Assembly: GCA_963705885.1 (NCBI GenBank)
Contig: OY970120.1
Coordinates: 1,984,001-2,048,000, forward strand
Direction of reading: 5' to 3'
DNA from: MFD01275-c22 sp963705885
Lineage (GTDB): Bacteria > Actinomycetota > Actinomycetes > JACCUZ01
DNA length: 64,000 bases
The notes under the pieces are model-generated. The model did no database searches. It saw only the letters and a list, made by a program, of their open reading frames with translations, and was not told the origin of the DNA. This document shows positions 48,167 to 60,653 of this stretch, piece after piece; positions within the stretch are counted from its first letter, which is position 1; each line of letters begins with the position of its first letter. The position numbers were made by a program, and so were the translations under genes.

Positions 48167-49258
48167 ATGCCGCACGTGACGGCCCTCCCACCGGTGGTCT
48201 TCTCCGAAGACGTGCTCCGGCACGAGCCGGGGGGCGAGATCTGGGTCGGCGTCCGCACGCCGGGCACCGAGGTGCCCGAGCGGGCGCGCGTCCTGCTCGA
48301 CGCGGTGCGCGCCGAGGGCGCCGAGGTGGTCGCCTCACGGACGTACGACGACGAGGTGCTCGGTCGCGTCCACGACGCCGGCCTGCTGCACCACCTGGCG
48401 ACGGTCGCCGACGACTGGGCGGCGGGAGACTACGAGCGGCTGGTCGGCCAGGACCGGGTCGTGCCCTACGTGTTCCCCACGGCGGGGATGCTCGACGGCC
48501 TGCCGATGCGCGAGCCGACGGCGACGCACGCCCGCGCCGGCCTGTGGTGCTACGACACGATGACGCTCGTCGGCCCCGGGACCTGGGAGGCGGCGCGGGC
48601 CGCGGTCGACGTGACGCTGACCGCCGTCGACCTGGTGACCGGCGGCGCGCGGGCGGCCTACGCGCTCACCCGGCCGCCGGGCCACCACGCGACGCGGCGC
48701 GCCTTCGGCGGGTCGTGCTACCTGAACAACGCGGCGGTCGCCGCCGAGGCGCTGCGGGCCGCCGGGGTGGAGCGGGTCGCCGTCGTCGACGTCGACGCGC
48801 ACCACGGCAACGGGACGCAGGCCGTCTTCTGGGAGCGGCCGGACGTGCACTACTCGTCCTTGCACGTCGACCCGGGCGCCGGCTGGTTCCCCCACGTCGT
48901 GGGCTTCGCCGACGAGACGGGTGCGGGGGCGGGCCGCGGCGCGACGGCCAACGTCCCGCTGCCGCCCGGGACCGGCGACGACGAGTGGCTCGCGGCGCTG
49001 TCCGGGCTGGTGGACGGCGCTGTGGCCTGGGGGGCGCAGGCGGTGGTCCTCTCCCTCGGGGTGGACGCCGCCGGCGCCGACCCCGAGAGCCCGCTCGAGG
49101 TCACCACCCGGGGCTTCGCCGCGGCCGGCCGGCTGCTGGCAGGGCCCGGGCTGCCGACGGTGCTGGTGCACGAGGGCGGCTACGACCTGGCCCGCCTCGG
49201 CCCGGACACCGTCGCCGTGCTGTCTGCCTTCGGAAGCACGGGACAGGGCCCTGGGTAG
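48167..49258 (+). CDS. histone deacetylase family protein (AcuC/acetylpolyamine amidohydrolase-like)
   Basis: A 363-residue zinc-dependent deacetylase. Motifs are ALTRPPGHHATRRAFGG (paired catalytic His), YLNNAAVAAEALRA, VAVVDVDAHHGNGTQAVF (zinc Asp and His), SLHVDPGAGWFPHV, LSLGVDAAGADPES (zinc Asp) and VHEGGYDL. Relatives deacetylate acetylpolyamines, acetyl-CoA synthetase or small N-acetyl compounds. It is divergent from the P1 aminopeptidase across about nine bases, so both genes probably share control. Confidence 0.92.
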   Translation: MPHVTALPPVVFSEDVLRHEPGGEIWVGVRTPGTEVPERARVLLDAVRAEGAEVVASRTYDDEVLGRVHDAGLLHHLATVADDWAAGDYERLVGQDRVVPYVFPTAGMLDGLPMREPTATHARAGLWCYDTMTLVGPGTWEAARAAVDVTLTAVDLVTGGARAAYALTRPPGHHATRRAFGGSCYLNNAAVAAEALRAAGVERVAVVDVDAHHGNGTQAVFWERPDVHYSSLHVDPGAGWFPHVVGFADETGAGAGRGATANVPLPPGTGDDEWLAALSGLVDGAVAWGAQAVVLSLGVDAAGADPESPLEVTTRGFAAAGRLLAGPGLPTVLVHEGGYDLARLGPDTVAVLSAFGSTGQGPG

Positions 49259-49311
49259 GCTCCGGAGCACAGGCCTTCCCGGTCGACGACGATCATGCGA
49301 GGGGTGCTGGC

Positions 49312-52005
<2,694 letters not shown>

Positions 52006-52012
52006 CCGCCGG

Positions 52013-52636
52013 GTGATCCTGCTCCGCATCGCTGCCAGGACCCTGGCGGCCGTCCTCACGCTTGCCCTGCTCGTCCTGGCCCTGACCGCCGGACGGGTGT
52101 GGCTGGCCGCGCGCGACGACGACCGTCGGGTGTCCGACGCGATCGTGGTGCTCGGGGCGGCGCAGTTCGACGGGCGGCCGTCGTCGGTGTTCACCGCGCG
52201 CCTGGTCCACGCCCGCGACCTGTGGCGCGACGACGTCGCCCCGCGCATCATCACCGTCGGCGGCAGCCTTGCCGGGGACCGCTTCACCGAGGCGGCGGCC
52301 GGCAAGCGCTGGCTGGAGGAGAACGGCGTGCCCGCCCGGCGCGTCGTGGCCGTCGAGACCGGAGACGACACCCTGACCAGCGTCACCGCGGTGCAGGAGC
52401 GGATGCAGCGCCGTGGCTGGTCCACGGCCGTGATCGTGACCGACCCCTGGCACGCGCTGCGTACGTCCTCGATGGCCGCCGCCCGCGGCATCGACGCCGT
52501 CGTCTCGCCCACGCGACGCGGCCCCGCCGTCCGCACCCGCGAGACGGAGGTGCGCTACATCCTGCGCGAGACCCTGGCATACCTCTACTGGAAGGCGTTC
52601 CACCGCAGCGCCGACTCGGGTCCGAACGCGGTATGA
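52013..52636 (+). CDS. YdcF/SanA-type DUF218 membrane-anchored protein
   Basis: A 207-residue protein with one N-terminal TM segment (about residues 5-26) and a DUF218 domain: DAIVVLGAAQFDGRPSSVFTARL, RIITVGG, RFTEAAAGKRWLEENGVPARRVVAVE, DTLTSVTAVQERM and VIVTDPWHALRT. DUF218 proteins have been linked to envelope integrity, but the reaction is unsettled. It starts with GTG just after ppdK and overlaps dgt by four bases. Confidence 0.88.
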   Translation: MILLRIAARTLAAVLTLALLVLALTAGRVWLAARDDDRRVSDAIVVLGAAQFDGRPSSVFTARLVHARDLWRDDVAPRIITVGGSLAGDRFTEAAAGKRWLEENGVPARRVVAVETGDDTLTSVTAVQERMQRRGWSTAVIVTDPWHALRTSSMAAARGIDAVVSPTRRGPAVRTRETEVRYILRETLAYLYWKAFHRSADSGPNAV

Positions 52637-53862
52637 CCCTGCTGGCCCGTGACGCGGACCCGGACACCGAGCGGTGGGTCGCCGAGGCGGCCAAGCGCTC
52701 GGAGCGCACCGCCTACGAGCGCGACCGCGCCCGGGTGCTCCACTCGTCGGCGCTGCGCCGCCTGGCGGACAAGACCCAGGTCGTCGTGCCGGGGGAGAGC
52801 GACTTCCCGCGCACCCGGCTGACCCACTCGCTGGAGTGCGCGCAGATCGGGCGGGGGATCGGCCAGGTCCTCGGCGCCGACCCGGACCTGGTGGAGACCG
52901 CGTGCCTGGCCCACGACCTCGGGCACCCGCCGTTCGGGCACACCGGCGAGGCGGCGCTGGCGTCGGTCGCCGGCGGGTGCGGAGGCTTCGAGGGCAACGC
53001 GCAGAGCCTGCGCATCCTGACCCGGCTGGAGGCCAAGACCTTCTCGCCCCGGGGCCGCAGCGTCGGGCTGAACCTCACGCGGGCCTCGCTCGACGCGTCG
53101 TGCAAGTACCCGTGGGGCACCGACCGTGACACGCACAAGTTCGGCGTCTACGACGACGACCGGGAGGTGTTCGACTGGTTCCGGTCCGGCGCGCGGGAGG
53201 GGGCCCGGTGCCTCGAGGCGCAGGTCATGGACTGGTCGGACGACATCGCCTACTCCGTGCACGACCTCGAGGACGCCGTGCACGCCGGTCACCTGCGCCT
53301 GGAGCAGCTGGCCGACCCCGCCGAGCGCTCCGAGCTCACGACGCTGGTCGCCGCGCGCTACCCGGCGACCAGCGCGGACGCGGTGTGGGCCGCGGTCGAC
53401 CGGCTCGTCGGCCTGCCGTGGTGGCCCGCGTCGTACGACGGGTCGCACCGCGGCCTGGCCGCGCTGAAGAACCTGACCAGCCAGCTGATCGGCCGTTTCG
53501 CCCGCGCCGCCGAGACGGCGACGCGGGAGGTGTCCGGCGACAGGCCGCTCTCACGCTACGCCGCGGACCTGGTGGTGCCGACGGACGTCCGGCTCGAGTG
53601 CGAGGTGCTCAAGGCCGTGGCCGACCGCTACGTCATGTCCAGCCCCGACGCGACCCGCCGCTACGCCGTGCAGACCGAGCTCGTGCTCGAGCTCGCCGAC
53701 CTGGTCGCGCGGGGGGCGCCCGCCACGCTGGACCCGCTGATGCGCGAGGCGTTCGCGGCGGCCGGCGACGACGCCGCCCGGCAGCGGGTCGTGATCGACC
53801 AGGTCGCGTCGCTGACCGACTCCTCTGCCGTGACGCTGCGAGAACGGTTGCGGTCAGGATGA
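52633..53862 (+). CDS. dgt: deoxyguanosinetriphosphate triphosphohydrolase-like protein
   Basis: A 409-residue HD-domain dNTPase that hydrolyses dNTPs to deoxynucleoside and triphosphate. The N-terminal ARDADPDTERWVAEAAKRSERT and VLHSSALRRLADKTQV are family-specific. The HD motif spans TRLTHSLECAQIGRGIG and CLAHDLGHPPFGHTGE, with the later catalytic DWSDDIAYSVHDLEDA. The position close to dnaG is conserved in actinobacteria, here with a flavoprotein gene in between. Confidence 0.95.
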   Translation: MTLLARDADPDTERWVAEAAKRSERTAYERDRARVLHSSALRRLADKTQVVVPGESDFPRTRLTHSLECAQIGRGIGQVLGADPDLVETACLAHDLGHPPFGHTGEAALASVAGGCGGFEGNAQSLRILTRLEAKTFSPRGRSVGLNLTRASLDASCKYPWGTDRDTHKFGVYDDDREVFDWFRSGAREGARCLEAQVMDWSDDIAYSVHDLEDAVHAGHLRLEQLADPAERSELTTLVAARYPATSADAVWAAVDRLVGLPWWPASYDGSHRGLAALKNLTSQLIGRFARAAETATREVSGDRPLSRYAADLVVPTDVRLECEVLKAVADRYVMSSPDATRRYAVQTELVLELADLVARGAPATLDPLMREAFAAAGDDAARQRVVIDQVASLTDSSAVTLRERLRSG

Positions 53863-53899
53863 GCGGGAACCGTACGGACCTCGGGACAGGGTGATCGAC

Positions 53900-55129
53900 A
53901 TGGCATCGGACACGACCTACGTGATCGTCGGCGCGAGCCTCGCCGGCGCCAAGGCCGCCGAGGCGCTGCGCGGAGCGGGCTACGACGGTCGGCTCGTCCT
54001 GCTCGGCGACGAGCGGGAGCGGCCCTACGAGCGGCCACCGCTGTCCAAGGAGCTGCTCAAGGGCGACAAGGACCGCGAGAAGGTCTTCGTGCACGAGCAG
54101 GGCTGGTACGCCGAGCACGACGTCGACCTGCGGCTCGGCACGGCCGCGACGGCCCTGCACCGCGGGGACGGGGTGGTCGAGCTGGCCGGTGGCGAGCGCC
54201 TGCCGTACGACCGCCTGCTCCTCACGACCGGTTCCTCCCCGCGGCGCCTCGACGTCGCGGGCGGCGGGCTCGAGGGCATCCACTACCTGCGCCGGCTGGG
54301 CCAGGCCGAGGCGCTGCGCGACAGGTTCGCTGCCGGCGGGTCGGTCGTCGTCGTCGGCGGCGGCTGGATCGGCCTGGAGGTGGCGGCCGCGGCCCGCCAC
54401 CACGGCGTGGACGTCGTGCTCGTGGAACCACAGCCGACGCCGCTCTACGGCGTTCTCGGCCGCGAGGTGGGCGACATCTTCGCGGCGCGCCACCGCGACC
54501 GGGGTGTCGACCTGCGCACCGGGCTGGGCGTCGACGCGTTCGAGGGGGACGGGTCGCGGGTGACCGGTGTCCGGACGTCCGACGGCACCGTCATCGAGGC
54601 CGGCCTGGTGCTGGTCGGGGTCGGCATCGTGCCCAACACCCGGCTGGCCGAGCAGGCCGGGCTCGAGGTCGACAACGGCATCGTCGTCGACGAGATGCTG
54701 CGGACCTCGGACCCCGACGTCTTCGCCGCGGGGGACGTCGCGAACGCGTTCAACCCGCTGTTCGGCGCCCGGTTGCGGGTGGAGCACTGGGCCAACGCGG
54801 CCAACCAGGGCAAGGCCGCGGGGGCGTCGATGGCGGGTGCCGGCGAGCCGTACGCCAAGCTCCCCTACTTCTTCACCGACCAGTACGACCTGTCCATGGA
54901 GTACCACGGCTTCGTCGACCGCGGCGGAGCCGACCGGGTCGTGCTGCGCGGCGACCCGTCGGGCGACGGCGCCTGGACCGCGTTCTGGCTGCGCGACGGC
55001 AGGGTCCTCGCGGGCATGAACGTCAACGACTGGGACGCGGCCGACGACATCAAGCGGCTCGCCCGAGAGCGGTCGGAGGTCGACCCCGCCGTCCTCGGTG
55101 ACCCCGGCACCCCCCTCGCCGACCTCTAG
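53900..55129 (+). CDS. FAD-dependent oxidoreductase, ferredoxin-reductase type
   Basis: A 409-residue flavoprotein like putidaredoxin/rhodocoxin reductases, passing electrons from NADH to a [2Fe-2S] ferredoxin or oxygenase. The FAD motif is YVIVGASLAGAKAAEALRGAGYDG, followed by PYERPPLSKELLKG. The NAD motif is VVVVGGGWIGLEVAAAA, and the second FAD contact is VFAAGDVANAFNP. I prefer the ATG at 53900 over a GTG at 53891. It is a possible electron donor for the Rieske oxygenases at 32012 and 34970, but it lies 18 kb away and this is speculative. Confidence 0.9.
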   Translation: MASDTTYVIVGASLAGAKAAEALRGAGYDGRLVLLGDERERPYERPPLSKELLKGDKDREKVFVHEQGWYAEHDVDLRLGTAATALHRGDGVVELAGGERLPYDRLLLTTGSSPRRLDVAGGGLEGIHYLRRLGQAEALRDRFAAGGSVVVVGGGWIGLEVAAAARHHGVDVVLVEPQPTPLYGVLGREVGDIFAARHRDRGVDLRTGLGVDAFEGDGSRVTGVRTSDGTVIEAGLVLVGVGIVPNTRLAEQAGLEVDNGIVVDEMLRTSDPDVFAAGDVANAFNPLFGARLRVEHWANAANQGKAAGASMAGAGEPYAKLPYFFTDQYDLSMEYHGFVDRGGADRVVLRGDPSGDGAWTAFWLRDGRVLAGMNVNDWDAADDIKRLARERSEVDPAVLGDPGTPLADL

Positions 55130-55146
55130 CCCCCCCGATTTCCCCC

Positions 55147-55213
55147 CGGTGATCATGCACGAGTGGTTGCTGGCGAGCGTGCCCACAACCACTCGTGCAT
55201 GATCACCGCGGGG
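55147..55213. repeat. dispersed palindromic repeat, paired inverted arms (copy 2)
   Basis: Perfect 23-base inverted arms at 55147-55169 and 55186-55208 enclose a 16-base loop. The right arm and its flank (55183-55213) are identical over 31 bases to 43522-43552. The core is TGATCATGCACGAGTGGTTG on the left arm. It fills the 115-base gap before dnaG and would form a very stable hairpin, which may also end transcription from the flavoprotein gene. Confidence 0.9.
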
Positions 55214-55230
55214 TGGTGGGGGGTGGCCCG

Positions 55231-55236
55231 TAGACT
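55231..55236 (+). promoter_or_regulatory. -10 hexamer, near-leaderless promoter of dnaG
   Basis: TAGACT is followed by eight bases and the GTG at 55245, with no ribosome-binding site between. It lies directly after the palindromic repeat, so the repeat would be just upstream of, not within, the dnaG transcript. Confidence 0.5.
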
Positions 55237-55244
55237 TCCCGACC

Positions 55245-57110
55245 GTGGCAGGCCGCATCCGGGACGAGGACGTCGTCCTCGTCAAGGAGCGCGCCGACAT
55301 CGCGGACGTCATCGGTGACGTCGTGACGCTACGGCCCGCCGGCGGGGGCAACCTCAAGGGCCTCTGCCCGTTCCACGACGAGAAGAGCCCGTCCTTCTCC
55401 GTCCGGCCCTCCGTGGGGGCCTACCACTGCTTCGGGTGCGGGGAGGGCGGCGACGTCATCTCCTTCGTCATGAAGACCGACCACCTCTCCTTCGCCGAGA
55501 CGATCGAGAAGCTGGCCGGCCGCGCCGGGGTCACCCTGCGCTACGAGGAGGGCGGCGTGACGCCCGGCCGCCAGCAGGGGCAGCGGGTCCGGCTGGTGGA
55601 GGCCCACAGGGCGGCCGCGGAGTTCTACACCGAGCAGCTCGCGTCGCCGGGCGCCGCCGCCGGCCGTCAGTTCCTCACCGAGCGCGGCTTCGACCAGGCC
55701 GCGACCGAGAAGTTCGGGGTCGGGTTCGCGCCGCAGGGCTGGGACGCGCTGACCTCCCACCTGCGGGCCCGCAAGTTCACCGACCAGGAGCTGCTGGTCG
55801 GCGGGCTGGTGAGCCAGCGGCAGGGTGGCGGGGTCTACGACCGGTTCCGCGGCCGGCTGGTCTGGCCGATCCGCAGCATCTCCGACGAGGTCATCGGTTT
55901 CGGCGCGCGCAGGCTCTTCGAGGACGACCAGGGCCCGAAGTACCTCAACACCCCCGAGACGCCGATCTACAAGAAGTCCACGGTGCTCTACGGCGTCGAC
56001 CTGGCCAAGCGCGAGATCGCCCGCCGCATGCAGGCCGTCGTCGTCGAGGGCTACACCGACGTCATGGCCTGCCACCTCGCCGGTGTCGAGACCGCGATCG
56101 CCACCTGCGGCACGGCCTTCGGCGACGAGCACATCAAGGTGCTGCGCCGGCTGCTGATGGACCAGAACGAGTTCCGGGGCGAGGTGGTGTTCACCTTCGA
56201 CGGCGACTCGGCGGGGCAGGCGGCCGCGCTCAAGGCGTTCCAGGACGACCAGAAGTTCGTCACCCAGACCTTCGTCGCCGTCGAGCCGAGCGGCATGGAC
56301 CCGTGCGAGCTGAGGCAGCACAAGGGCGACACCGCCGTCCGCGACCTCGTCGCCCGACGGGTGCCGCTGTTCGAGTTCGCGATCCGCTCGACCATCGGCA
56401 CGTACGACCTCGAGACGGCCGAGGGCCGCACCCAGGCCACGCGCGCCGGCATGGGCGTCGTCACGCGGATCAGGGACGTCTCGCTGCGCGCCAACTACGC
56501 CCGGTCCCTCGCGGGGTGGATCGGCCTGCCCGACCCGGACGAGCTCGTGCGGCAGTCCCACGGCGGCGTGAAGCAGATCGGGCGGCGCAGCCCTGCTTCG
56601 ACCCCGGCCCCATCGGCCACGGCCCCTGACCCGCACGACCCGGCGCTGCGGGTCGAGCGCGACAGCCTCAAGGCCGTGATGCAGGCGCCGTCCCTCGTCG
56701 CCGAGCTGTTCGACGCGCTGGACCCGTCGGTGTTCACCGCGCCCGCCTACGCCGCGGTGCGCGACGCGGTGGTGGCGGCCGGAGGCGCCGCGGCCGCCGG
56801 CCCGGGCGGAACCCCGTGGATGGAGAAGGTCGACGCGGCCGCCGCGGACGACGGCGTGCGCCGCCTGGCGCGCGAGCTGGCCGTCGAGGCGCTGCCGTCC
56901 GAGGAGCAGGCCCTCACGCGGTACGCGACCGAGGTGCTGGCCCGTCTCGAGGAGCTCGCCGCGACCCGTCGGATCACCGAGGTGAAGTCGCGCCTGCAGC
57001 GGCTCAACCCGGTCGAGCAGGGCGCGGACTACAACCGGTTGTTCGGTGAGCTGGTGGCCCTCGAGGCGCACCGCCGCGCGTTGCGGGAGCGGGCGATCGG
57101 CACGCTCTGA
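55245..57110 (+). CDS. dnaG: DNA primase
   Basis: A 621-residue primase that makes RNA primers for replication. The N-terminal zinc-binding domain has CPFHDEKSPSFSV and YHCFGCGEGGD (Cys-His-Cys-Cys). The catalytic core includes GFGARRLFEDDQGPKYLNTPETPIYKKS and the TOPRIM block VVVEGYTDVMACHLAGVETAIATCGTA, followed by VVFTFDGDSAGQAAALKAF with the metal-binding acidic residues. The C-terminal about 130 residues form the helical helicase-interaction domain after a Pro/Ala-rich linker. Length is normal. Confidence 0.97.
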   Translation: MAGRIRDEDVVLVKERADIADVIGDVVTLRPAGGGNLKGLCPFHDEKSPSFSVRPSVGAYHCFGCGEGGDVISFVMKTDHLSFAETIEKLAGRAGVTLRYEEGGVTPGRQQGQRVRLVEAHRAAAEFYTEQLASPGAAAGRQFLTERGFDQAATEKFGVGFAPQGWDALTSHLRARKFTDQELLVGGLVSQRQGGGVYDRFRGRLVWPIRSISDEVIGFGARRLFEDDQGPKYLNTPETPIYKKSTVLYGVDLAKREIARRMQAVVVEGYTDVMACHLAGVETAIATCGTAFGDEHIKVLRRLLMDQNEFRGEVVFTFDGDSAGQAAALKAFQDDQKFVTQTFVAVEPSGMDPCELRQHKGDTAVRDLVARRVPLFEFAIRSTIGTYDLETAEGRTQATRAGMGVVTRIRDVSLRANYARSLAGWIGLPDPDELVRQSHGGVKQIGRRSPASTPAPSATAPDPHDPALRVERDSLKAVMQAPSLVAELFDALDPSVFTAPAYAAVRDAVVAAGGAAAAGPGGTPWMEKVDAAAADDGVRRLARELAVEALPSEEQALTRYATEVLARLEELAATRRITEVKSRLQRLNPVEQGADYNRLFGELVALEAHRRALRERAIGTL

Positions 57111-57151
57111 GCGTGCCGGTCCCGCATGCTGGAGATCCACTTCGTAAAAGG

Positions 57152-58366
<1,215 letters not shown>

Positions 58367-58370
58367 CCCG

Positions 58371-58376
58371 TACGCT
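58371..58376 (+). promoter_or_regulatory. -10 hexamer, leaderless promoter of the gene at 58383
   Basis: TACGCT lies six bases before the GTG at 58383, just after the sigma-factor stop. The layout is the same as at uppS and the MDR oxidoreductase. Confidence 0.45.
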
Positions 58377-58382
58377 CCGGTC

Positions 58383-58871
58383 GTGCGCTGGCGACGTGGT
58401 GACCGCATCCCCGACGACGCTCGCGTCGCGCTCGCCCTGCGGCCGCGCGAGCGGGTGCTCGCCGCCGCGGCGCAGGCCGACGGCACGTGGCTTGCGGCGA
58501 CCGAGCGGGCGCTGGTCGGCCCCGGCCTGCGCATCGCCTGGGCCGACGTGGCGCACGCGCGGTGGCATGACGAGGAGCTGGCGCTGACCGTCGACCCGGT
58601 CGCCGACGCGTTCACCCCCGCCCGGTTCCCCCTGCCGGAGCCGGGTCGCCTCCCCGAGACGGTGCGCGAGCGGGTGATGGCCAGCATCGTCGTCACCCGG
58701 CACGTGTCGGTGCCACGCCACGGGGGAGTGCGAGTCGTGGGCCGAGACGTCGGGTCGCGCGACCTGGTGTGGCAGGTGGTGCCCGACGCGGGCGTCGACG
58801 GCGAGGACGCCGACGTACGGGCCGTCACCGACGCGCTCGTCAGGGAACTGCGCGGCGAGCTCGGCCGCTAG
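58383..58871 (+). CDS. conserved actinobacterial protein of unknown function
   Basis: A 162-residue soluble protein without signal or TM segments. It has a beta-rich N-terminal part (ALRPRERVLAAAAQADGTWLAATERALVGPGLRIAWADVAHARW) that resembles the PH-like folds found in small actinobacterial proteins. A helical end (VRAVTDALVRELRGEL) follows. No catalytic motif is visible. It overlaps the convergent topoisomerase stop by four bases. Confidence 0.75.
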   Translation: MRWRRGDRIPDDARVALALRPRERVLAAAAQADGTWLAATERALVGPGLRIAWADVAHARWHDEELALTVDPVADAFTPARFPLPEPGRLPETVRERVMASIVVTRHVSVPRHGGVRVVGRDVGSRDLVWQVVPDAGVDGEDADVRAVTDALVRELRGELGR

Positions 58872-59941
58872 GCGGCCTGCTTCGCGGGTCTGCTGCCGGT
58901 GCGCCGCCGGCCGCTGGCCCTCGTCGGGGACCGCAGCAGGCGCAGCACGGCGGCCTCGATGCGGCCGTGGGTTGCGGGCTGGCCGAACTCCGCGTCGGCG
59001 CCGAGCCGGTCGAGGGCCGAGGCGATCGTGCTCCCGTCGTCGTAGAGGTCGATGATGCGCGGGTCGATGTACGAGGACCGGCACACGGTCGGGGTGTTCC
59101 CGAGGTACTCGGACACCTCCGTGACCACCCGGCTGACCGCTCGCCTGCGCGCGGTCGCCGACGTCGGGGCCTGTGTCGACACGGCGAGCCCGACGGCGGT
59201 GAGCACCGTGGCGTGCCAGGTGCGGAAGTCCTTGGCGCTGACCTCCTCGCCGAGGACGTCGCGCAGGTAGGCGTTGATGTCGGCGCTGGTCACGTCGTGC
59301 CAGCCGTCGCGGTCCTTGTAGGCGAGCAGCTCCTTGCTGGGGTCGTCACGTCGCAGCAGCGAGGTGACGACCTTGCGCACGCTCTCGTCGACGACTGCCT
59401 GCACCCGCTTCTTGCCGCTCTTCGCGACATAGTCGAACACGACGAGGTCGCCGGTGACGCTGACGTGTCGGCGGCGCATCGTGGCCAGACCGTAGGTGCC
59501 GTTGGACTCGGCGTAGGACTCGCCCCCGACGCGGAAGAACCCCAGGTCGAGCAGCCGGAAGGCCGCTGCCAGCACCCGGTCGCGCGTCAGGCCGCGCTGG
59601 CCGAGGTGCTCGGCCACCCGGTCGCGCGCCTTCGGCAGGCGCCGCGCGAAGTCGAGCACCCGCTCGTGCTTCTCGGCGTCGCGCTGGACCCGCCAGTCGT
59701 CGTGGTAGCGGTACTGCCGGCGCCCGGCCGCGTCGGTGCCCAGCGCCTGGATGTGGCCGCGTGGGTCGGGGCAGATCCAGACATCGGTCCACGCCGGCGG
59801 GATCACGAGGGCGGCGATGCGCTCCAGGACGACCGGGTCCTCCACGGGGCGACCGTCAGCCCGGCGGTAGGAGAACCCGCGCCCCCGGCGTACGCGCGAG
59901 ATGCCCGGCCCGGCACAGTCGACCCGTCGCAGACGCGCCAC
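58868..59941 (-). CDS. DNA topoisomerase IB (poxvirus-like)
   Basis: A 357-residue type IB topoisomerase that relaxes DNA through a 3'-phosphotyrosyl link. The N-terminal domain has GRGFSYRRADGRPV and IPPAWTDVWICPDPRGHIQALGTDAAGRRQYRYHDDWR, both typical. The catalytic domain includes YGLATMRRRHV, the active-site DFRTWHATV block and the nucleophile Tyr291 in VCRSSYIDPRIIDLY. The C-terminal about 25 residues are Arg/Lys-rich. Such enzymes are accessory in bacteria, usually carried alongside TopA and gyrase. Confidence 0.94.
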   Translation of the reverse strand: MARLRRVDCAGPGISRVRRGRGFSYRRADGRPVEDPVVLERIAALVIPPAWTDVWICPDPRGHIQALGTDAAGRRQYRYHDDWRVQRDAEKHERVLDFARRLPKARDRVAEHLGQRGLTRDRVLAAAFRLLDLGFFRVGGESYAESNGTYGLATMRRRHVSVTGDLVVFDYVAKSGKKRVQAVVDESVRKVVTSLLRRDDPSKELLAYKDRDGWHDVTSADINAYLRDVLGEEVSAKDFRTWHATVLTAVGLAVSTQAPTSATARRRAVSRVVTEVSEYLGNTPTVCRSSYIDPRIIDLYDDGSTIASALDRLGADAEFGQPATHGRIEAAVLRLLRSPTRASGRRRTGSRPAKQAA

Positions 59942-59968
59942 GAACCCGTCCCCCCGCTCCCGGGTCGC

Positions 59969-60271
59969 TCAGCGACCGTGCCCGTTGCTGCCCGGCGACG
60001 TGCCGCCGGCAGTCGACTCGTGCTGGCCGCCCAGCCAGCCCGGTCGCTTGTCCTGCAGCGTCGAGCTGAGCGACCCCGCGGCGCGGTCCTTCGCGGAGTG
60101 CAGCGCGTCGCCGGCCTGGGACTGCAGCGTGCTCGCGGTGCTCTGCACCGCGGGGCTGCTCGCGAAGGACCTGGCGGCCTGCCGGATCTGCTCGTAGCGG
60201 CCCCGGCCGGCCCGGGCGCCCAGCACGTAGCCCGTGGCGAAGCCGACGAAGAAGGTGGCCTTGGTACGCAT
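59969..60271 (-). CDS. small YtxH-like protein
   Basis: A 100-residue protein with one N-terminal hydrophobic segment, TKATFFVGFATGYVLGARAGRGRYEQI, and a helical, Ala/Ser/Gln-rich tail ending in a Gly/Ser-rich low-complexity stretch. The TM-GRxRYEQI layout matches small YtxH-domain-like membrane proteins of actinobacteria, whose role is unknown. I take the ATG at 60271, since the hydrophobic segment starts right after it. It is downstream of and in line with the topoisomerase gene but transcribed before it. Confidence 0.7.
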   Translation of the reverse strand: MRTKATFFVGFATGYVLGARAGRGRYEQIRQAARSFASSPAVQSTASTLQSQAGDALHSAKDRAAGSLSSTLQDKRPGWLGGQHESTAGGTSPGSNGHGR

Positions 60272-60424
60272 GTGCAGCTCCTCGGTCGTGTCGTCCTCAC
60301 GGCGCCCGGGCGGACCCCGCAGCCCTGCGCTCCGGGGCTCATCGTCCCCCGGGCGGCACCCGCGCGCCAGGGTCCTACCCGGGCGCCTGCGGGTGACACC
60401 TTGGGTTACCCTTGTCTGCGCATC

Positions 60425-60445
60425 GGCCGGGTCGAGCACCCGGCC
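60425..60445 (+). other. hairpin just upstream of tRNA-Asn
   Basis: GGCCGGGT and ACCCGGCC form a perfect 8-bp stem with a five-base loop, ending two bases before the mature tRNA-Asn 5' end. It could be a processing or leader element of the tRNA precursor. Confidence 0.4.
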
Positions 60446-60447
60446 GT

Positions 60448-60520
60448 TCCCGCGTAGCTCAATTGGCAGAGCAATCGGCTGTTAACCGATAGGTTCCTGG
60501 TTCGAGTCCAGGCGCGGGAG
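60448..60520 (+). tRNA. tRNA-Asn (anticodon GTT)
   Basis: The 73-base cloverleaf has acceptor TCCCGCG pairing with CGCGGGA, D-loop GCTCAATTGGCAGAGC, an anticodon stem ATCGG/CCGAT around CTGTTAA with GTT at 60481-60483, and T-arm CCTGG-TTCGAGT-CCAGG. The discriminator is G. CCA is not encoded. Confidence 0.97.
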
Positions 60521-60569
60521 CCCTTCCGGTGGCTCCGCCGCCGCCCGGTCGACCCCGTCTGGCTCTTGA

Positions 60570-60643
60570 GGGGCGGTAGCTCAGCCGGTTAGAGCAGGGG
60601 ACTCATAATCCCTGGGTCGCGGGTTCGAGTCCCGCCCGCCCCA
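60570..60643 (+). tRNA. tRNA with CAT anticodon (probably elongator tRNA-Met)
   Basis: The 74-base cloverleaf has acceptor GGGGCGG/CCGCCCC, D-arm GCTC-AGCCGGTTA-GAGC, anticodon loop ACTCATAAT with CAT at 60604-60606, and T-arm GCGGG-TTCGAGT-CCCGC. The discriminator is A. It lacks the initiator mismatch at the acceptor end. Elongator Met is the default call; the lysidine-modified tRNA-Ile2 has the same anticodon and cannot be excluded by eye. Confidence 0.92.
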
Positions 60644-60653
60644 CAGCGTCGGA

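Noticed and set aside
55147..55213. The palindromic repeat as the inverted ends of an insertion sequence.
   Set aside because: Only a 16-base loop lies between the arms, no transposase is encoded there and no target duplication is visible.
58868..60271. A phage or plasmid segment marked by the topoisomerase IB and the tRNA pair as attachment site.
   Set aside because: No integrase, phage gene or tRNA 3'-end duplication is visible and base composition does not change.
60570..60643. The CAT-anticodon tRNA as initiator tRNA-fMet.
   Set aside because: The first acceptor pair is a normal G-C and the anticodon stem is not the G-C triple of initiators, so it is an elongator Met (or Ile2) tRNA.
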